Below are positions 16,354 to 24,080 of a stretch of 64,000 nucleotides of DNA, in pieces. A program made the translations under genes and the position numbers. The stretch lies in assembly GCF_004362515.1 (NCBI RefSeq), contig NZ_SNXU01000001.1, positions 6,944,001 to 7,008,000 of the forward strand, read 5' to 3'. The notes below the pieces were generated by a model. That model was not told the DNA's origin, ran no database searches, and saw only the letters and a list, made by a program, of their open reading frames with translations. This DNA comes from Actinokineospora alba. GTDB taxonomy: Bacteria > Actinomycetota > Actinomycetes > Mycobacteriales > Pseudonocardiaceae. The number at the start of each line of letters is the position of its first letter. Positions within the stretch are counted from its first letter, which is position 1.

Positions 16354-17648
16354 GCGTCAGCCAGATCCTCTCCATCGTCGTCTTCGTCGGCGCCTACACC
16401 CTGATCGCCACCGAACGCGTGCACCGTGTCGCGGCCGCCCTGGGTGGCGCGGCGCTGATGCTCGCGCTCGGGCTGACCAACGGCGAGACGGCGTTCCACT
16501 CCCTTGACGCGGGCGTCGACTGGAACGTGGTGTTCCTGCTGCTCGGGATGATGGTCATCGTCGGGGTGATCAAGCAGACCGGCCTGTTCGAGTACCTCGC
16601 CATCGCGGCGGCCAAGCGGGCCAAGGGCAAGCCGTACGCGGTGCTGGTGATGTTCGTGGTCATCACCGCCGTCGCCTCCGCGGCCCTGGACAACGTCACC
16701 ACGGTGCTGCTCATCGCGCCGGTCACGTTCCTGGTGTGCGACCGGCTCGGCCTCAACCCGATCCCGTTCCTGATCGCCGAGGTCCTGGCGTCCAACATCG
16801 GTGGCACCGCGACCCTGATCGGCGACCCGCCCAACATCATCATCGCCAGCCGCTCCGGGCTCACGTTCAACGACTTCCTGATCCACCTCGCGCCGTTCGT
16901 GGTCGTGCTGATGGCCGTGTTCGTGCTGGTCTGCCGATGGATGTTCCGCAGCGCGTTCAAGTACGACGAGAAGCGCGTGGCCGAGGTCATGGCGCTCTCG
17001 GAGCGCGAGGCGATCCGGGACAAGACGCTGCTCTGGCAGAGCATGATCGTGCTGGCCCTGGTGCTGGTGGGGTTCGTGCTGCACAGCGCCCTGCACCTCG
17101 ACCCGTCTGTCGTGGCGCTGCTGGGCGCGGGCGTGCTGGTGCTGATCTCGAAGATCACCACCGAGCAGGCCATCGCCGACGTCGAGTGGGAGACCCTGGT
17201 CTTCTTCATGGGCCTGTTCATCATGGTCGGCGCCCTGGTGAAGACCGGGGTGATCGACAAGGTCTCCCAGGCGCTGGCCGACGGGGTCGGCGGCGAGCCG
17301 CTGCTCGCGGTGATGGCGCTGCTCGGCCTCTCGGCCGTGCTGTCGGCCATCGTCGACAACATCCCGTATGTGGCGACGATGTCGCCGATCGTCAGCGACC
17401 TCGTCGCCGCCCAGGGCGGTACCCCGCAGGCGGAGTCGCTGTGGTGGTCGCTGGCCCTGGGCGCCGACCTCGGCGGCAACGCGACGGCCGTGGGCGCCAG
17501 CGCGAACGTGGTCATGCTCGGCCTCGCCGCCCGCAACGGCACGCCGATCAGCTTCTGGCAGTTCACCCGCTACGGCATCGTCATCGCGACACTGTCCGTG
17601 GTGTTGGCCGCGCCGTACCTCTGGCTGCGCTACTTTGTCCTCGCTTGA
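16350..17648 (+). CDS. ArsB/NhaD/SLC13-type ion transporter
   Basis: The 432-residue integral membrane protein has about eleven hydrophobic segments of the ion transporter superfamily (PF03600). Typical features are NVVFLLLGMMVIVGVIKQTG, DNVTTVLLIAPVTF, and SNIGGTATLIGDPPNIIIAS, the last being the substrate-binding re-entrant motif. The second-half counterpart is NIPYVATMSPIV with LGGNATAVGASANVV. Arsenite, sodium/proton or anion transport are all possible for this family. Lack of ArsR/ArsC and the neighbouring K+ system favour ion homeostasis over arsenic resistance. It is translationally coupled to the CBS protein. Confidence 0.9.
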   Translation: MSVSQILSIVVFVGAYTLIATERVHRVAAALGGAALMLALGLTNGETAFHSLDAGVDWNVVFLLLGMMVIVGVIKQTGLFEYLAIAAAKRAKGKPYAVLVMFVVITAVASAALDNVTTVLLIAPVTFLVCDRLGLNPIPFLIAEVLASNIGGTATLIGDPPNIIIASRSGLTFNDFLIHLAPFVVVLMAVFVLVCRWMFRSAFKYDEKRVAEVMALSEREAIRDKTLLWQSMIVLALVLVGFVLHSALHLDPSVVALLGAGVLVLISKITTEQAIADVEWETLVFFMGLFIMVGALVKTGVIDKVSQALADGVGGEPLLAVMALLGLSAVLSAIVDNIPYVATMSPIVSDLVAAQGGTPQAESLWWSLALGADLGGNATAVGASANVVMLGLAARNGTPISFWQFTRYGIVIATLSVVLAAPYLWLRYFVLA

Positions 17649-17674
17649 GTCCGATCGGGTGACATGAGGCCTTG

Positions 17675-19045
17675 GTGAGTGCTCCACTGATCGCGGAGAC
17701 ACGGCGGCGCGCAATCGCGCTCCTGCGGCATCCCGCGCGGGCGGTCGCTCTCGCCTTCGCGGCCGCGACGCTGCTCGGGACCTTCCTGCTCACCATGCCC
17801 ATCGCCTCGGCGTCCGGGGCGGCGACCGACCCGTTCACCGCCTTGTTCACGGCGGTGTCCGCGGTCTGCGTGACCGGGCTGGTCGTGGTGGACACCGCGG
17901 GCCACTGGTCCACGTTCGGCGAGGTCGTCATCCTCGGTCTGATCCAGGTCGGCGGCTTCGGGATCATGACCCTGGCCTCGCTGCTGATCCTGCTGGTCTC
18001 GCGCCGGATCGGGTTGCGTATGCAGATGACCGCGCAGGCCGAGACCAAGGCACTGGGCTTGGGCGAGGTCCGCAAGGTGCTCCTCGGCGTCATCATCACC
18101 AGCCTGCTCGTCGAGGCCGTCATCGCGGTGTTCCTCATCGCCCGGTTCGCCACCGGGTACGACAAGTCGTTCGGCCAGGCCGTCTACCACGGGGTCTTCC
18201 ACGCGGTGTCAGCGTTCAACAACGCCGGGTTCGCGCTCTACCCCGACAGCATCGTCAGGTTCGCGACCGACCCGTTCATCTGCGTGCCGCTCATGATCGC
18301 CACCATCACCGGCGGCCTGGGCTTCCCGGTGCTGCTCGAACTGGCCCGAAGGCGCAAACGGCGCGGCAAGCGGTGGTCGCTGCACACCAAGATCACCATT
18401 CCGGTCTACTTCGGACTGCTGGTCTTCGGGGCGGGCGCGTTCCTCGCCTTCGAGTGGGGCAACCCCACCACACTGGGCCCGATGGGGACGCTCGACAAGA
18501 TCCTGATCGGCTTTTTCCACTCGGTCCAGCCGCGCACGGCGGGCTTCAACAGCATCGACATGGCCCAGGTGCACCCCTCGACCCTGCTGCTCAACGACGT
18601 GTTGATGTTCATCGGCGGCGGCAGCGCGGGCACCGCGGGCGGCATCAAGGTCACCACCTTCGCGCTGCTGGGCTGGGTCATGCTGGCCGAGATCCGCGGC
18701 GAGCCGACCGTGCACATCATGGGCCGCAAGCTGGCCGGCGAGGTCCAGCGGCAGGCGCTGACCGTCGCGCTGCTCGGCGTCGGCGCGGTCATGGCGGGCA
18801 CGATCGTGCTGCTGTCGATCACGCCGTTCCGGCTCGACGACGTGCTGTTCGAGGCGACGTCGGCGTTCGCCACCGTCGGCATGTCCACCGGCATCACCGC
18901 ACAGCTGCCCGTCGCGGGACAGGTCGTGCTGGTGGTGCTGATGTTCATGGGCAGGCTGGGGCCGATCACCCTGGCCTCGGCACTCGCGCTGCGCGAACGC
19001 GCGCGGCGCTACGAACTCCCCGAGGAGCGTCCGATTGTCGGATAA
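17675..19045 (+). CDS. Potassium uptake pore subunit (TrkH/KtrB family)
   Basis: The 456-residue membrane protein has the four pore repeats of Trk/Ktr/HKT systems: AVSAVCVTGLV, AVSAFNNAGFA, SVQPRTAGFNS and TSAFATVGMST. Each carries the selectivity-filter Gly. The length and single-chain four-repeat layout fit KtrB. Start GTG 17675 has GAGG at about 5 nt; TTG 17672 is in frame. It overlaps the RCK subunit by 11 nt. It would admit K+ driven by Na+ or H+ gradients under control of that subunit. Confidence 0.93.
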   Translation: MSAPLIAETRRRAIALLRHPARAVALAFAAATLLGTFLLTMPIASASGAATDPFTALFTAVSAVCVTGLVVVDTAGHWSTFGEVVILGLIQVGGFGIMTLASLLILLVSRRIGLRMQMTAQAETKALGLGEVRKVLLGVIITSLLVEAVIAVFLIARFATGYDKSFGQAVYHGVFHAVSAFNNAGFALYPDSIVRFATDPFICVPLMIATITGGLGFPVLLELARRRKRRGKRWSLHTKITIPVYFGLLVFGAGAFLAFEWGNPTTLGPMGTLDKILIGFFHSVQPRTAGFNSIDMAQVHPSTLLLNDVLMFIGGGSAGTAGGIKVTTFALLGWVMLAEIRGEPTVHIMGRKLAGEVQRQALTVALLGVGAVMAGTIVLLSITPFRLDDVLFEATSAFATVGMSTGITAQLPVAGQVVLVVLMFMGRLGPITLASALALRERARRYELPEERPIVG

Positions 19046-19697
19046 GAAGGCACAGCGCGTCGTCGTCATCGGCCTGGGCCGCTTCGGCACGTCGCTCGCC
19101 ATGGAACTGATCGGCCGGGGCACCGAGGTGCTCGGCATCGACTCCGACCCACACACCATTCAGCGGCTCTCCGGCGAGCTGACGCACGCCGTCGTCGCCG
19201 ACACCACCGACGAGGACGTCCTGCGCCAGCTCGGCGTCGACGAGTTCCAGCGCGCCGTGGTGGCGATCGGCACCGACCTGGAAGCCAGCATCCTGACCAC
19301 CTCACTGCTGGTCGACTTCGACATCCCGAACATCTGGGCCAAGGCCATCAGCCGCCAGCACGGGCAGATCCTGCGGCGCATCGGCGCGCACCACGTCGTG
19401 CTCCCCGAACACGAGATGGGTGAGCGTGTGGCCCACCTGGTGACCGGCCGCATGCTCGACTACATCGAGTTCGAGGACGACTACGCGATGGTCAAGACCA
19501 TCGCGCCCGCCGAGGCGGTCGGCCTGCCGCTGGGCGAGAGCAGGCTGCGGGCGAAATACGACGTCACCGTGGTCGGCGTCAAGCGTCCCGGCGAGGACTT
19601 CACCTACGCGACCGCCGAGACCGTCGTGCACGAGGGTGACGTGCTCATCGTCGCCGGCCGCACGCCCAACGTGGAGCGCGTCGCCGAACTCACCTGA
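19035..19697 (+). CDS. Potassium uptake regulatory subunit (TrkA/KtrA, RCK)
   Basis: The 220-residue cytoplasmic ring protein has an N-terminal RCK_N domain with dinucleotide loop VIGLGRFGTSLA, acid GIDSDP after the second strand, and DTTDEDVLRQLGV. The C-terminal RCK_C domain (about 140-220) includes LGESRLRAKYDVTVVGVKRP and VHEGDVLIVAGR. It gates the KtrB pore in response to nucleotides. It starts at TTG 19035 with GAGGAG 8 nt upstream, inside the pore gene's 3' end. Confidence 0.93.
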   Translation: MSDKKAQRVVVIGLGRFGTSLAMELIGRGTEVLGIDSDPHTIQRLSGELTHAVVADTTDEDVLRQLGVDEFQRAVVAIGTDLEASILTTSLLVDFDIPNIWAKAISRQHGQILRRIGAHHVVLPEHEMGERVAHLVTGRMLDYIEFEDDYAMVKTIAPAEAVGLPLGESRLRAKYDVTVVGVKRPGEDFTYATAETVVHEGDVLIVAGRTPNVERVAELT

Positions 19698-19815
19698 GTA
19701 CGGACACCCAAAGCTACGTACCTGAGTAGGTAATCCCCCCGACGCCAATCTTTCGTCGCGCGTTCACGCTGGTCAGCGAGCCAGTACAGCGGATCGAGCC
19801 GGAAGAGAGCCCGCC

Positions 19816-20085
19816 ATGTCGGAGCCGACCATCGCCCTGAGCCACCGCGCGGCGGCACTGCTGCGGGCCGTGCGCGCGGGCCGGGTCGACATGACCTGCG
19901 GCTCGGAGCCGGACATGTTCGTCGACGGGCTCAACTGCTGCGACCAGCCGACCGCGCACGCCCTGTTCCACCAGGGCCTGGTCCGGCCCGCGCGGCTCGG
20001 CTCGATCACCGAGCACGTGCGCGCCGAACTCACCGACGCGGGCCACGACGTGCTCGGATCCGAGCCCAAGGTCACCGCCGCGTAG
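19816..20085 (+). CDS. Small conserved-looking hypothetical protein
   Basis: The 89-residue soluble protein of unknown function has a helical N-terminus (LSHRAAALLRAVRAGRVDMT) followed by a CGSEPDMFVDGLNCCDQ segment with three cysteines, then a C-terminal helix. GAGAGCCCGCC precedes ATG 19816. There is no signal peptide or membrane segment. It lies between the K+ system and the RGCVC peptide. The cysteine cluster could bind metal, but nothing shows it. Confidence 0.7.
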   Translation: MSEPTIALSHRAAALLRAVRAGRVDMTCGSEPDMFVDGLNCCDQPTAHALFHQGLVRPARLGSITEHVRAELTDAGHDVLGSEPKVTAA

Positions 20086-20107
20086 GTCGTATTCCGCGCC
20101 GTCGGCC

Positions 20108-20134
20108 TTGACAACGTGCTACGGTGCTTATGGC
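20108..20134 (+). promoter_or_regulatory. Candidate promoter of the RGCVC peptide unit
   Basis: TTGACA at 20108-20113 is a consensus -35. TATGGC at 20129-20134 is a weak -10 with a 15-nt spacer. It lies about 50 nt upstream of the peptide start. Confidence 0.4.
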
Positions 20135-20186
20135 GCGAACTATTCGCACGTCTCCCGGTGTGTATCCAAAACCTGACGGGAGAAAT

Positions 20187-20366
20187 ATGCCCACGATCGA
20201 CACCCGCGTGACCATTTCCGAGGTACCGGCCGATAGCCTGGCCTCGGCGGCGTGCCCGGCGTGCAGTCACGAGTGGAGCGCGCACGACCAGATCTCCACT
20301 CGGTACTGCAAGGCGACGACTGCGGGCTCCTACAGCCGCGGATGTGTCTGTCCGGCCGCGAAGTAG
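20187..20366 (+). CDS. RGCVC-type small cysteine-rich peptide
   Basis: The 59-residue peptide starts at ATG 20187, with GGGAG about 6 nt upstream; a longer frame from 20124 lacks a ribosome site. It has CPAC (Cys23, Cys26) followed by SHEW, a single Cys41, and a C-terminal RGCVC (Cys53, Cys55). This is the hallmark of a small actinobacterial family that I recall being annotated simply as RGCVC family protein. The five cysteines and His28 could make a zinc or redox site, or be substrate for modification. The neighbour downstream is a second small ORF beyond a hairpin. No modifying enzyme is adjacent. Confidence 0.8.
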   Translation: MPTIDTRVTISEVPADSLASAACPACSHEWSAHDQISTRYCKATTAGSYSRGCVCPAAK

Positions 20367-20384
20367 CACTGATTATTGTTCGGG

Positions 20385-20405
20385 GCGGGGGAACTTTTCC
20401 CCCGC
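20385..20405 (+). terminator. Attenuator-like hairpin between two small ORFs
   Basis: A 9-bp stem (GCGGGGGAA at 20385-20393 with TTCCCCCGC at 20397-20405, loop CTT) lies 19 nt after the RGCVC stop and 41 nt before the next ATG. It may terminate most transcripts and set the ratio of the two peptides. Confidence 0.55.
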
Positions 20406-20445
20406 TTCCGAAGACGAACCGTTCGAAAGGAATTTCACCGTCACC

Positions 20446-20592
20446 ATGACAAATGATTTGTTCAGCCACCCCATCAACGAGCCCACCGAGGACAACGCCG
20501 ACAAGGCCGCCCTCCGCCCCGCCGCGTACGAACACCTGTTCCGCGAGCCCGCCAGCCCCACGGCGACCCCCAGCGACGACTCGTCGAACTGA
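20446..20592 (+). CDS. Small acidic peptide downstream of RGCVC peptide
   Basis: The 48-residue peptide is MTNDLFSHPI..., Asp/Glu/Ser/Pro-rich, with no cysteine, signal or membrane segment and with a C-terminal SDDSSN. AAAGGAA lies about 14 nt before ATG 20446, which is distant. Codon use is strongly G/C in the third position after the first few codons. Its position, 80 nt after the RGCVC gene on the same strand, suggests one unit. No family is recognised. Confidence 0.55.
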   Translation: MTNDLFSHPINEPTEDNADKAALRPAAYEHLFREPASPTATPSDDSSN

Positions 20593-20748
20593 GGTCCCTC
20601 CCGGTCTCCTGACCGGCTGCCGCTCCCGCGCGCGCCGGGGCTGACGTTCCCCCGCAAGCCGGGGTCTTGCTGTCCGTCACACCGGCGGGTGTCGAGCTGA
20701 TCGACTTTGGGTACCTCCAGGGACACGGATGTCCGCGAGGAGGTCACG

Positions 20749-21165
20749 ATGTCTCAGCACCCAGGCCCGAACGCTCCCACCATGCCTTCGGATGTCGACG
20801 GCGACATCTCGATGTTCGACCGGTTCGCGACCACCGCGGCCGGGTTCGTCTCCAAGGCTTGGTTCTTCATGCTCTGCGTGCTCCTGGTGCTGCTGTGGGC
20901 GCCGTCGTACTTCCTGCTCCCGGATGTCGACACCTGGCAGCTGATCATCAACACCGCCACCACGATCGTCACGTTCCTGCTGGTGGCGCTCCTGCAGAAC
21001 ACCCAGCGCCGAGCCGATGACGCCGTGCAGCACAAGCTCAACGCCATCGCCGACGGTCTGTCCGACCTGATGGGCCACATCGGCATGGAGAGCGCCGATC
21101 TGCGGCGCGACCGCGACGAGCTGCGTGCGGCCGTCGGATTGGAAGACCACGAGAGCGCGAAATGA
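20749..21165 (+). CDS. Low-affinity iron permease-like small membrane protein (1)
   Basis: The 138-residue protein has a perfect GGAGG 5 nt before ATG 20749. FDRFATTAAGFVSKAWFFML and LVLLWAPSYFLL form the first hydrophobic hairpin. TWQLIINTATTIVTFLLVALLQNTQRR is the signature of the low-affinity iron permease family (Fet4-related, PF04120). A C-terminal cytoplasmic helix follows. Only two membrane spans are present, against many in Fet4, so it probably works as an oligomer. It is coupled by ATGA overlap to a second, similar protein. Confidence 0.8.
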   Translation: MSQHPGPNAPTMPSDVDGDISMFDRFATTAAGFVSKAWFFMLCVLLVLLWAPSYFLLPDVDTWQLIINTATTIVTFLLVALLQNTQRRADDAVQHKLNAIADGLSDLMGHIGMESADLRRDRDELRAAVGLEDHESAK

Positions 21166-21569
21166 GCACGCGGCACATTCGTGAAGCGTTCTCCACGACC
21201 GCCGAGGTACTCGCCAAGGTGGCGGGTTCGCCGTGGACGAGCGGCTTGGGCGTGCTCACGGTGCTCACCCTGCTGATAGCCGGTGTCAGCACCGGGTTCG
21301 CGGACACCTGGCAGCTCGTCGTCTACTCGGCCGGGTCCCTGGTGAGCTTGCTCGTGTTGTTCAGCATCCAGCACACCACCAACCGGCAGACGAATGCGAT
21401 CCTGCTCAAGCTCGACGAGCTTGTCCGGGCCACCGAGGGCGCGCACGACGAGCTCATCGCCATCGAGGATCGCGAGCTGCACGAACAGGAACAGCTGCAC
21501 GATCTCCAACGCCAAGGCGAGCTGCGGCCGACGGCTGTGCCCGCGGAGGACGCGGGCAAGAGCCGGTGA
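21162..21569 (+). CDS. Low-affinity iron permease-like small membrane protein (2)
   Basis: The 135-residue paralogue of the preceding protein has AEVLAKVAGSPWTSGLGVLT, a membrane hairpin, and TWQLVVYSAGSLVSLLVLFS, then IQHTTNRQTNAILLKLDELV matching the TWQL...QNTQRR block of its neighbour. The C-terminal coiled tail is Glu/Gln-rich. The two genes overlap by 4 nt and probably form a hetero-oligomer. Iron transport is an inference from family naming only. Confidence 0.8.
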   Translation: MSTRHIREAFSTTAEVLAKVAGSPWTSGLGVLTVLTLLIAGVSTGFADTWQLVVYSAGSLVSLLVLFSIQHTTNRQTNAILLKLDELVRATEGAHDELIAIEDRELHEQEQLHDLQRQGELRPTAVPAEDAGKSR

Positions 21570-21572
21570 CCG

Positions 21573-21992
21573 TCAGTCGCGGTGCGTGGTCGCGCCCGCC
21601 CGCAGCCGGGAGTGGTAGCGAGTGTGCGCCTCGGCGACGAGTTCCGCGCTGAGCCACGCGATCGGTGTGACCTCGACCAGCAGCGGCTCGTTGTCCGGGC
21701 CGAAGTCCACCGGCTCGCCGTAGAGGATCCAGGGGCGGGCGCCTTCCTCGAGTTCGCGCAGGTATTGGCAGACGCGGCGGGCGAGCCAGTCCCGCGCGTC
21801 CAGCGACCACCAGCGCGGCACCGCGAGCGGGTTGGCCGACAGGCCGGGCATGCGCAGGCCGCTCTCGTGGTCGGTGCTGGGATGCAGCGCGTCGGCCTCA
21901 GGCCCCTGGGAGTAGCGCAGATACACCGGCCTGCCGAGTTGGGTGATCTCCGCCAGCTGCGCCAGTTCGTCCACAGTGAACATATCGGTCAC
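21573..21992 (-). CDS. DUF6098-like protein
   Basis: The 139-residue protein reads from GTG 21992 (ATG 21983 also in frame). It contains LGRPVYLRYSQGPEAD, GLSANPLAVPRWW, ARRVCQYLRELEEGARPWIL and GPDNEPLLVEVTPIAWLS, a pattern that fits the actinobacterial DUF6098 family of unknown role. It is soluble, with no signal peptide. It is tail-to-tail with the iron-permease-like pair, 3 nt apart. Confidence 0.75.
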   Translation of the reverse strand: MTDMFTVDELAQLAEITQLGRPVYLRYSQGPEADALHPSTDHESGLRMPGLSANPLAVPRWWSLDARDWLARRVCQYLRELEEGARPWILYGEPVDFGPDNEPLLVEVTPIAWLSAELVAEAHTRYHSRLRAGATTHRD

Positions 21993-22031
21993 CCGCGGCG
22001 ACTACCCGGCACGGCAGGCGGAGAAACTCGC

Positions 22032-22247
22032 CTAGCCCTCTTCGAGGTGCATCGCGCGGTCCTCGGGGCCGCTCGGCCGCGCGGAGCCGGTGTCGCGGGC
22101 GATCTCGGTGCCCTCGGTGTCGATCAGGTCGCCGGGCAGGTCCTCGCCGTCGGGATCGGTCAGGGACACGAATCCGTCATCGCGGACGCCCTCGGCTACG
22201 CCGTCCTGGTCGAGCCCTTCCTGCTGTTCCGAGCGTGGTTCGGTCAT
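22032..22247 (-). CDS. Small acidic hypothetical protein
   Basis: The 71-residue, strongly acidic, probably disordered protein (MTEPRSEQQE...LDQDGVAEGV, then SLTDPDGEDLPGDLIDTEGT). GAGGAAG lies just upstream of ATG 22247. No cysteine, signal or membrane segment is present. Small acidic proteins of this kind are frequent beside DUF6098/DUF6292 genes, but no function is known. A tandem 12-bp repeat (GAGTCATTCGCG, twice, 22264-22287) lies just upstream and overlaps the end of the next gene. Confidence 0.6.
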   Translation of the reverse strand: MTEPRSEQQEGLDQDGVAEGVRDDGFVSLTDPDGEDLPGDLIDTEGTEIARDTGSARPSGPEDRAMHLEEG

Positions 22248-22278
22248 GGCTTCCTCTCTCCCTGAGTCATTCGCGGAG

Positions 22279-22710
22279 TCATTCGCGGCCGAGATAACGC
22301 ACCAGCTGGCTGGGTAAGTCGTCCTCCGCGACGCAGGAGCGCAGCCGGGGCGGGTCCGGGCGGCCGCACTGGCGGCCCGCGGCCACATCGGCGAGGAAGG
22401 CGCCGACGACGCGCGGCTCGGGCACCACCTGCCCGCCGAGGTAGCGCAGCACCTGGATGTCGTGGGCGGCGTTGGTCTCGGCGACGGCCGCCCACCCGTT
22501 CTCCTCGTCCCACACCAGGGCCAGGTCGCGGTCCGGGTCGGCGGGGTCGTGATCGTCGACCGCCAGGTAGGCGTTCGAGTGCCGCTCGACCTCGCACCAC
22601 CCCGACTTCGGGGAGATGCCGACCTCGGCGCAGACAGCGGCGAAGTACCCCTCCAGTGACGCCTGGGCGACCCCGTCGGCGTCGGGGCGCTCGTTGATCT
22701 TCATCGACAC
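22279..22710 (-). CDS. DUF6292-like protein
   Basis: This 143-residue soluble protein has a GTG 22710 start with GGGAGGG 5 nt upstream; ATG 22704 is in frame but too far from it. SLEGYFAAVCAEVGISPKSG, NAYLAVDDHDP, LALVWDEENGWAAVAETNAA and VLRYLGGQVVPEPRVVGAFL match the actinobacterial DUF6292 pattern. The function of the family is unknown. It is upstream of the acidic small protein on the same strand, 31 nt away. Confidence 0.75.
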   Translation of the reverse strand: MSMKINERPDADGVAQASLEGYFAAVCAEVGISPKSGWCEVERHSNAYLAVDDHDPADPDRDLALVWDEENGWAAVAETNAAHDIQVLRYLGGQVVPEPRVVGAFLADVAAGRQCGRPDPPRLRSCVAEDDLPSQLVRYLGRE

Positions 22711-22805
22711 GGTCACCCTCCCTGGCTCAGCACGGACCATGCCGGACACGGGGCTCGCGGCACTCGCGTCCGGGGTCCGGGGGCCGTGCCCGCACAGCCG
22801 CGGCA

Positions 22806-22901
22806 TCAGTTCCACGCGGTCGGGGTCGTCGGCGTGCGGCACGTCCCGCACGGGCGTGCCGTCGTGTCGAACGGCATGGCCCGCGCTTGTTCGGCTGTCA
22901 T
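22806..22901 (-). CDS. Possible 31-residue CxxC micro-ORF
   Basis: A short frame (MTAEQARAMP..., with PCGTCRTP) fills part of the 256-bp gap upstream of the DUF6292 gene. GGGAA lies about 9 nt before ATG 22901, and its stop overlaps an ATG in the DUF6292 frame (TGATG). The CxxC motif is suggestive, but length and evidence are marginal. Confidence 0.25.
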   Translation of the reverse strand: MTAEQARAMPFDTTARPCGTCRTPTTPTAWN

Positions 22902-22966
22902 GGCATCGTATTCCCAGGTCGTGGCCCCGCAAACCCGTGATGGGTGTTTACCGCGCTCCCCGTGGG

Positions 22967-23995
22967 CTAGGGCCGCCGGTGGGTGCCGGGACGAAGCGCG
23001 GGACTCGCGGGCACTCCCGCGTTCTCCGCCAGGCCGCCGACCAGGTCCCGCACCGTCGCCGCGGCGTCCAGCTTCGGCCGCCAGCCCAGCTCCCGGCGGG
23101 CCAGGTCCGTGTTCAGCACCGGGCTCCCCATCGCCAGGTCCAGCCACCCCGGCGGAGTCGGCTGCAGGTGCGCCCGCCAGGCGGCCGCGGCCAGGGGGCG
23201 GAGCACCCGGTCCGAGGTCGGCAGCAGACGCCGCCCGACGAGCGCGGCGACGGCATCGGCGGGCAGCGGCGGCTCAGCCGCCAGGTTCACCGGCCCGTCG
23301 TAGCGGCGGTCGATAGCGGTGGCGACGGCGTCGGCCACATCGGTGGCGTGCACGAACTGCAACGTCAACGACCGGGGCAGCGGCACCGCGGGAAGCAGGC
23401 GCTTGTCCGCCGCCTTGAACAGCAGCCGCGGCGCCAGCGGGCCGAGGAAGTAGCGCGCCACCTCGCTGGCGGAACGCCGCTGCAGCACCAGACCGGGCCG
23501 CAGCCGGGTCACCGTCAGCTCCGGCCGGGCCGCCTGGACCCCGTCCAGGATTCGCTCCACTTCGGACTTGTCCCGGCTGTAGCCGGAGGTCGAAACGCCG
23601 TCCGTGGGCCAGGTCTCGTCGATCCGGGTGGAGTCGGTCGCCGGTGAGTACGCGCCGACGGACGACAGGTAGACCAGGTGCGGCACCTTCGCGTTGACGA
23701 CGGCGTCGATCACCCGCCTGCTGCCTTCCACGTTGACCCGGTGCAGGTACGCCGGATCATGGCTGGGCTGGATCGCCCAGGCCGCGTGGACCACGGCGTC
23801 GGCGTCGGCGAGGACGCGGACCAGCAGGTCGCTCGACGCCGGTGTGGACAGGTCGATGTGGTGCCAGTCGGCGGCGTCGTAGGGCGGCTCGCGATCGGGG
23901 AGCCTTCGGCAGACTCCGACCAACTCGTGGCCGCGGAGGCGTTCGATGACGGCGGTGCCGATGTTGCCCGAGCCGCCGATGACGACGATCTTCAT
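22967..23995 (-). CDS. NAD(P)-dependent epimerase/dehydratase (extended SDR)
   Basis: The 342-residue Rossmann enzyme has dinucleotide loop GGSGNIGTA at residues 7-15, VVHAAW after strand 4, SSVGAYSP with the catalytic Ser, and YSRDKSEVE (Tyr-x3-Lys). FVHATDVADAVATAI and a substrate-binding tail follow. ATG 23995 is the start that gives the normal MKIVVIGGSGNIG N-terminus and has GGGGG just upstream. The group acts on nucleotide sugars or small carbonyls; the substrate is not determined. It is divergent from the Ppx/GppA gene. Confidence 0.88.
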   Translation of the reverse strand: MKIVVIGGSGNIGTAVIERLRGHELVGVCRRLPDREPPYDAADWHHIDLSTPASSDLLVRVLADADAVVHAAWAIQPSHDPAYLHRVNVEGSRRVIDAVVNAKVPHLVYLSSVGAYSPATDSTRIDETWPTDGVSTSGYSRDKSEVERILDGVQAARPELTVTRLRPGLVLQRRSASEVARYFLGPLAPRLLFKAADKRLLPAVPLPRSLTLQFVHATDVADAVATAIDRRYDGPVNLAAEPPLPADAVAALVGRRLLPTSDRVLRPLAAAAWRAHLQPTPPGWLDLAMGSPVLNTDLARRELGWRPKLDAAATVRDLVGGLAENAGVPASPALRPGTHRRP

Positions 23996-24080
23996 GTGCC
24001 CCCTTTCCGTCAGACTCAGGCGATACCCGTTGTCCGCCGGGCGAAACGTTTGACCTGGGGGATCGCGGGTATCCGGTCGC

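Noticed and set aside
16350..17648. Arsenite resistance pump
   Set aside because: The fold fits, but there is no ArsR, ArsC or ACR gene nearby. CBS and Ktr neighbours point to ion homeostasis.
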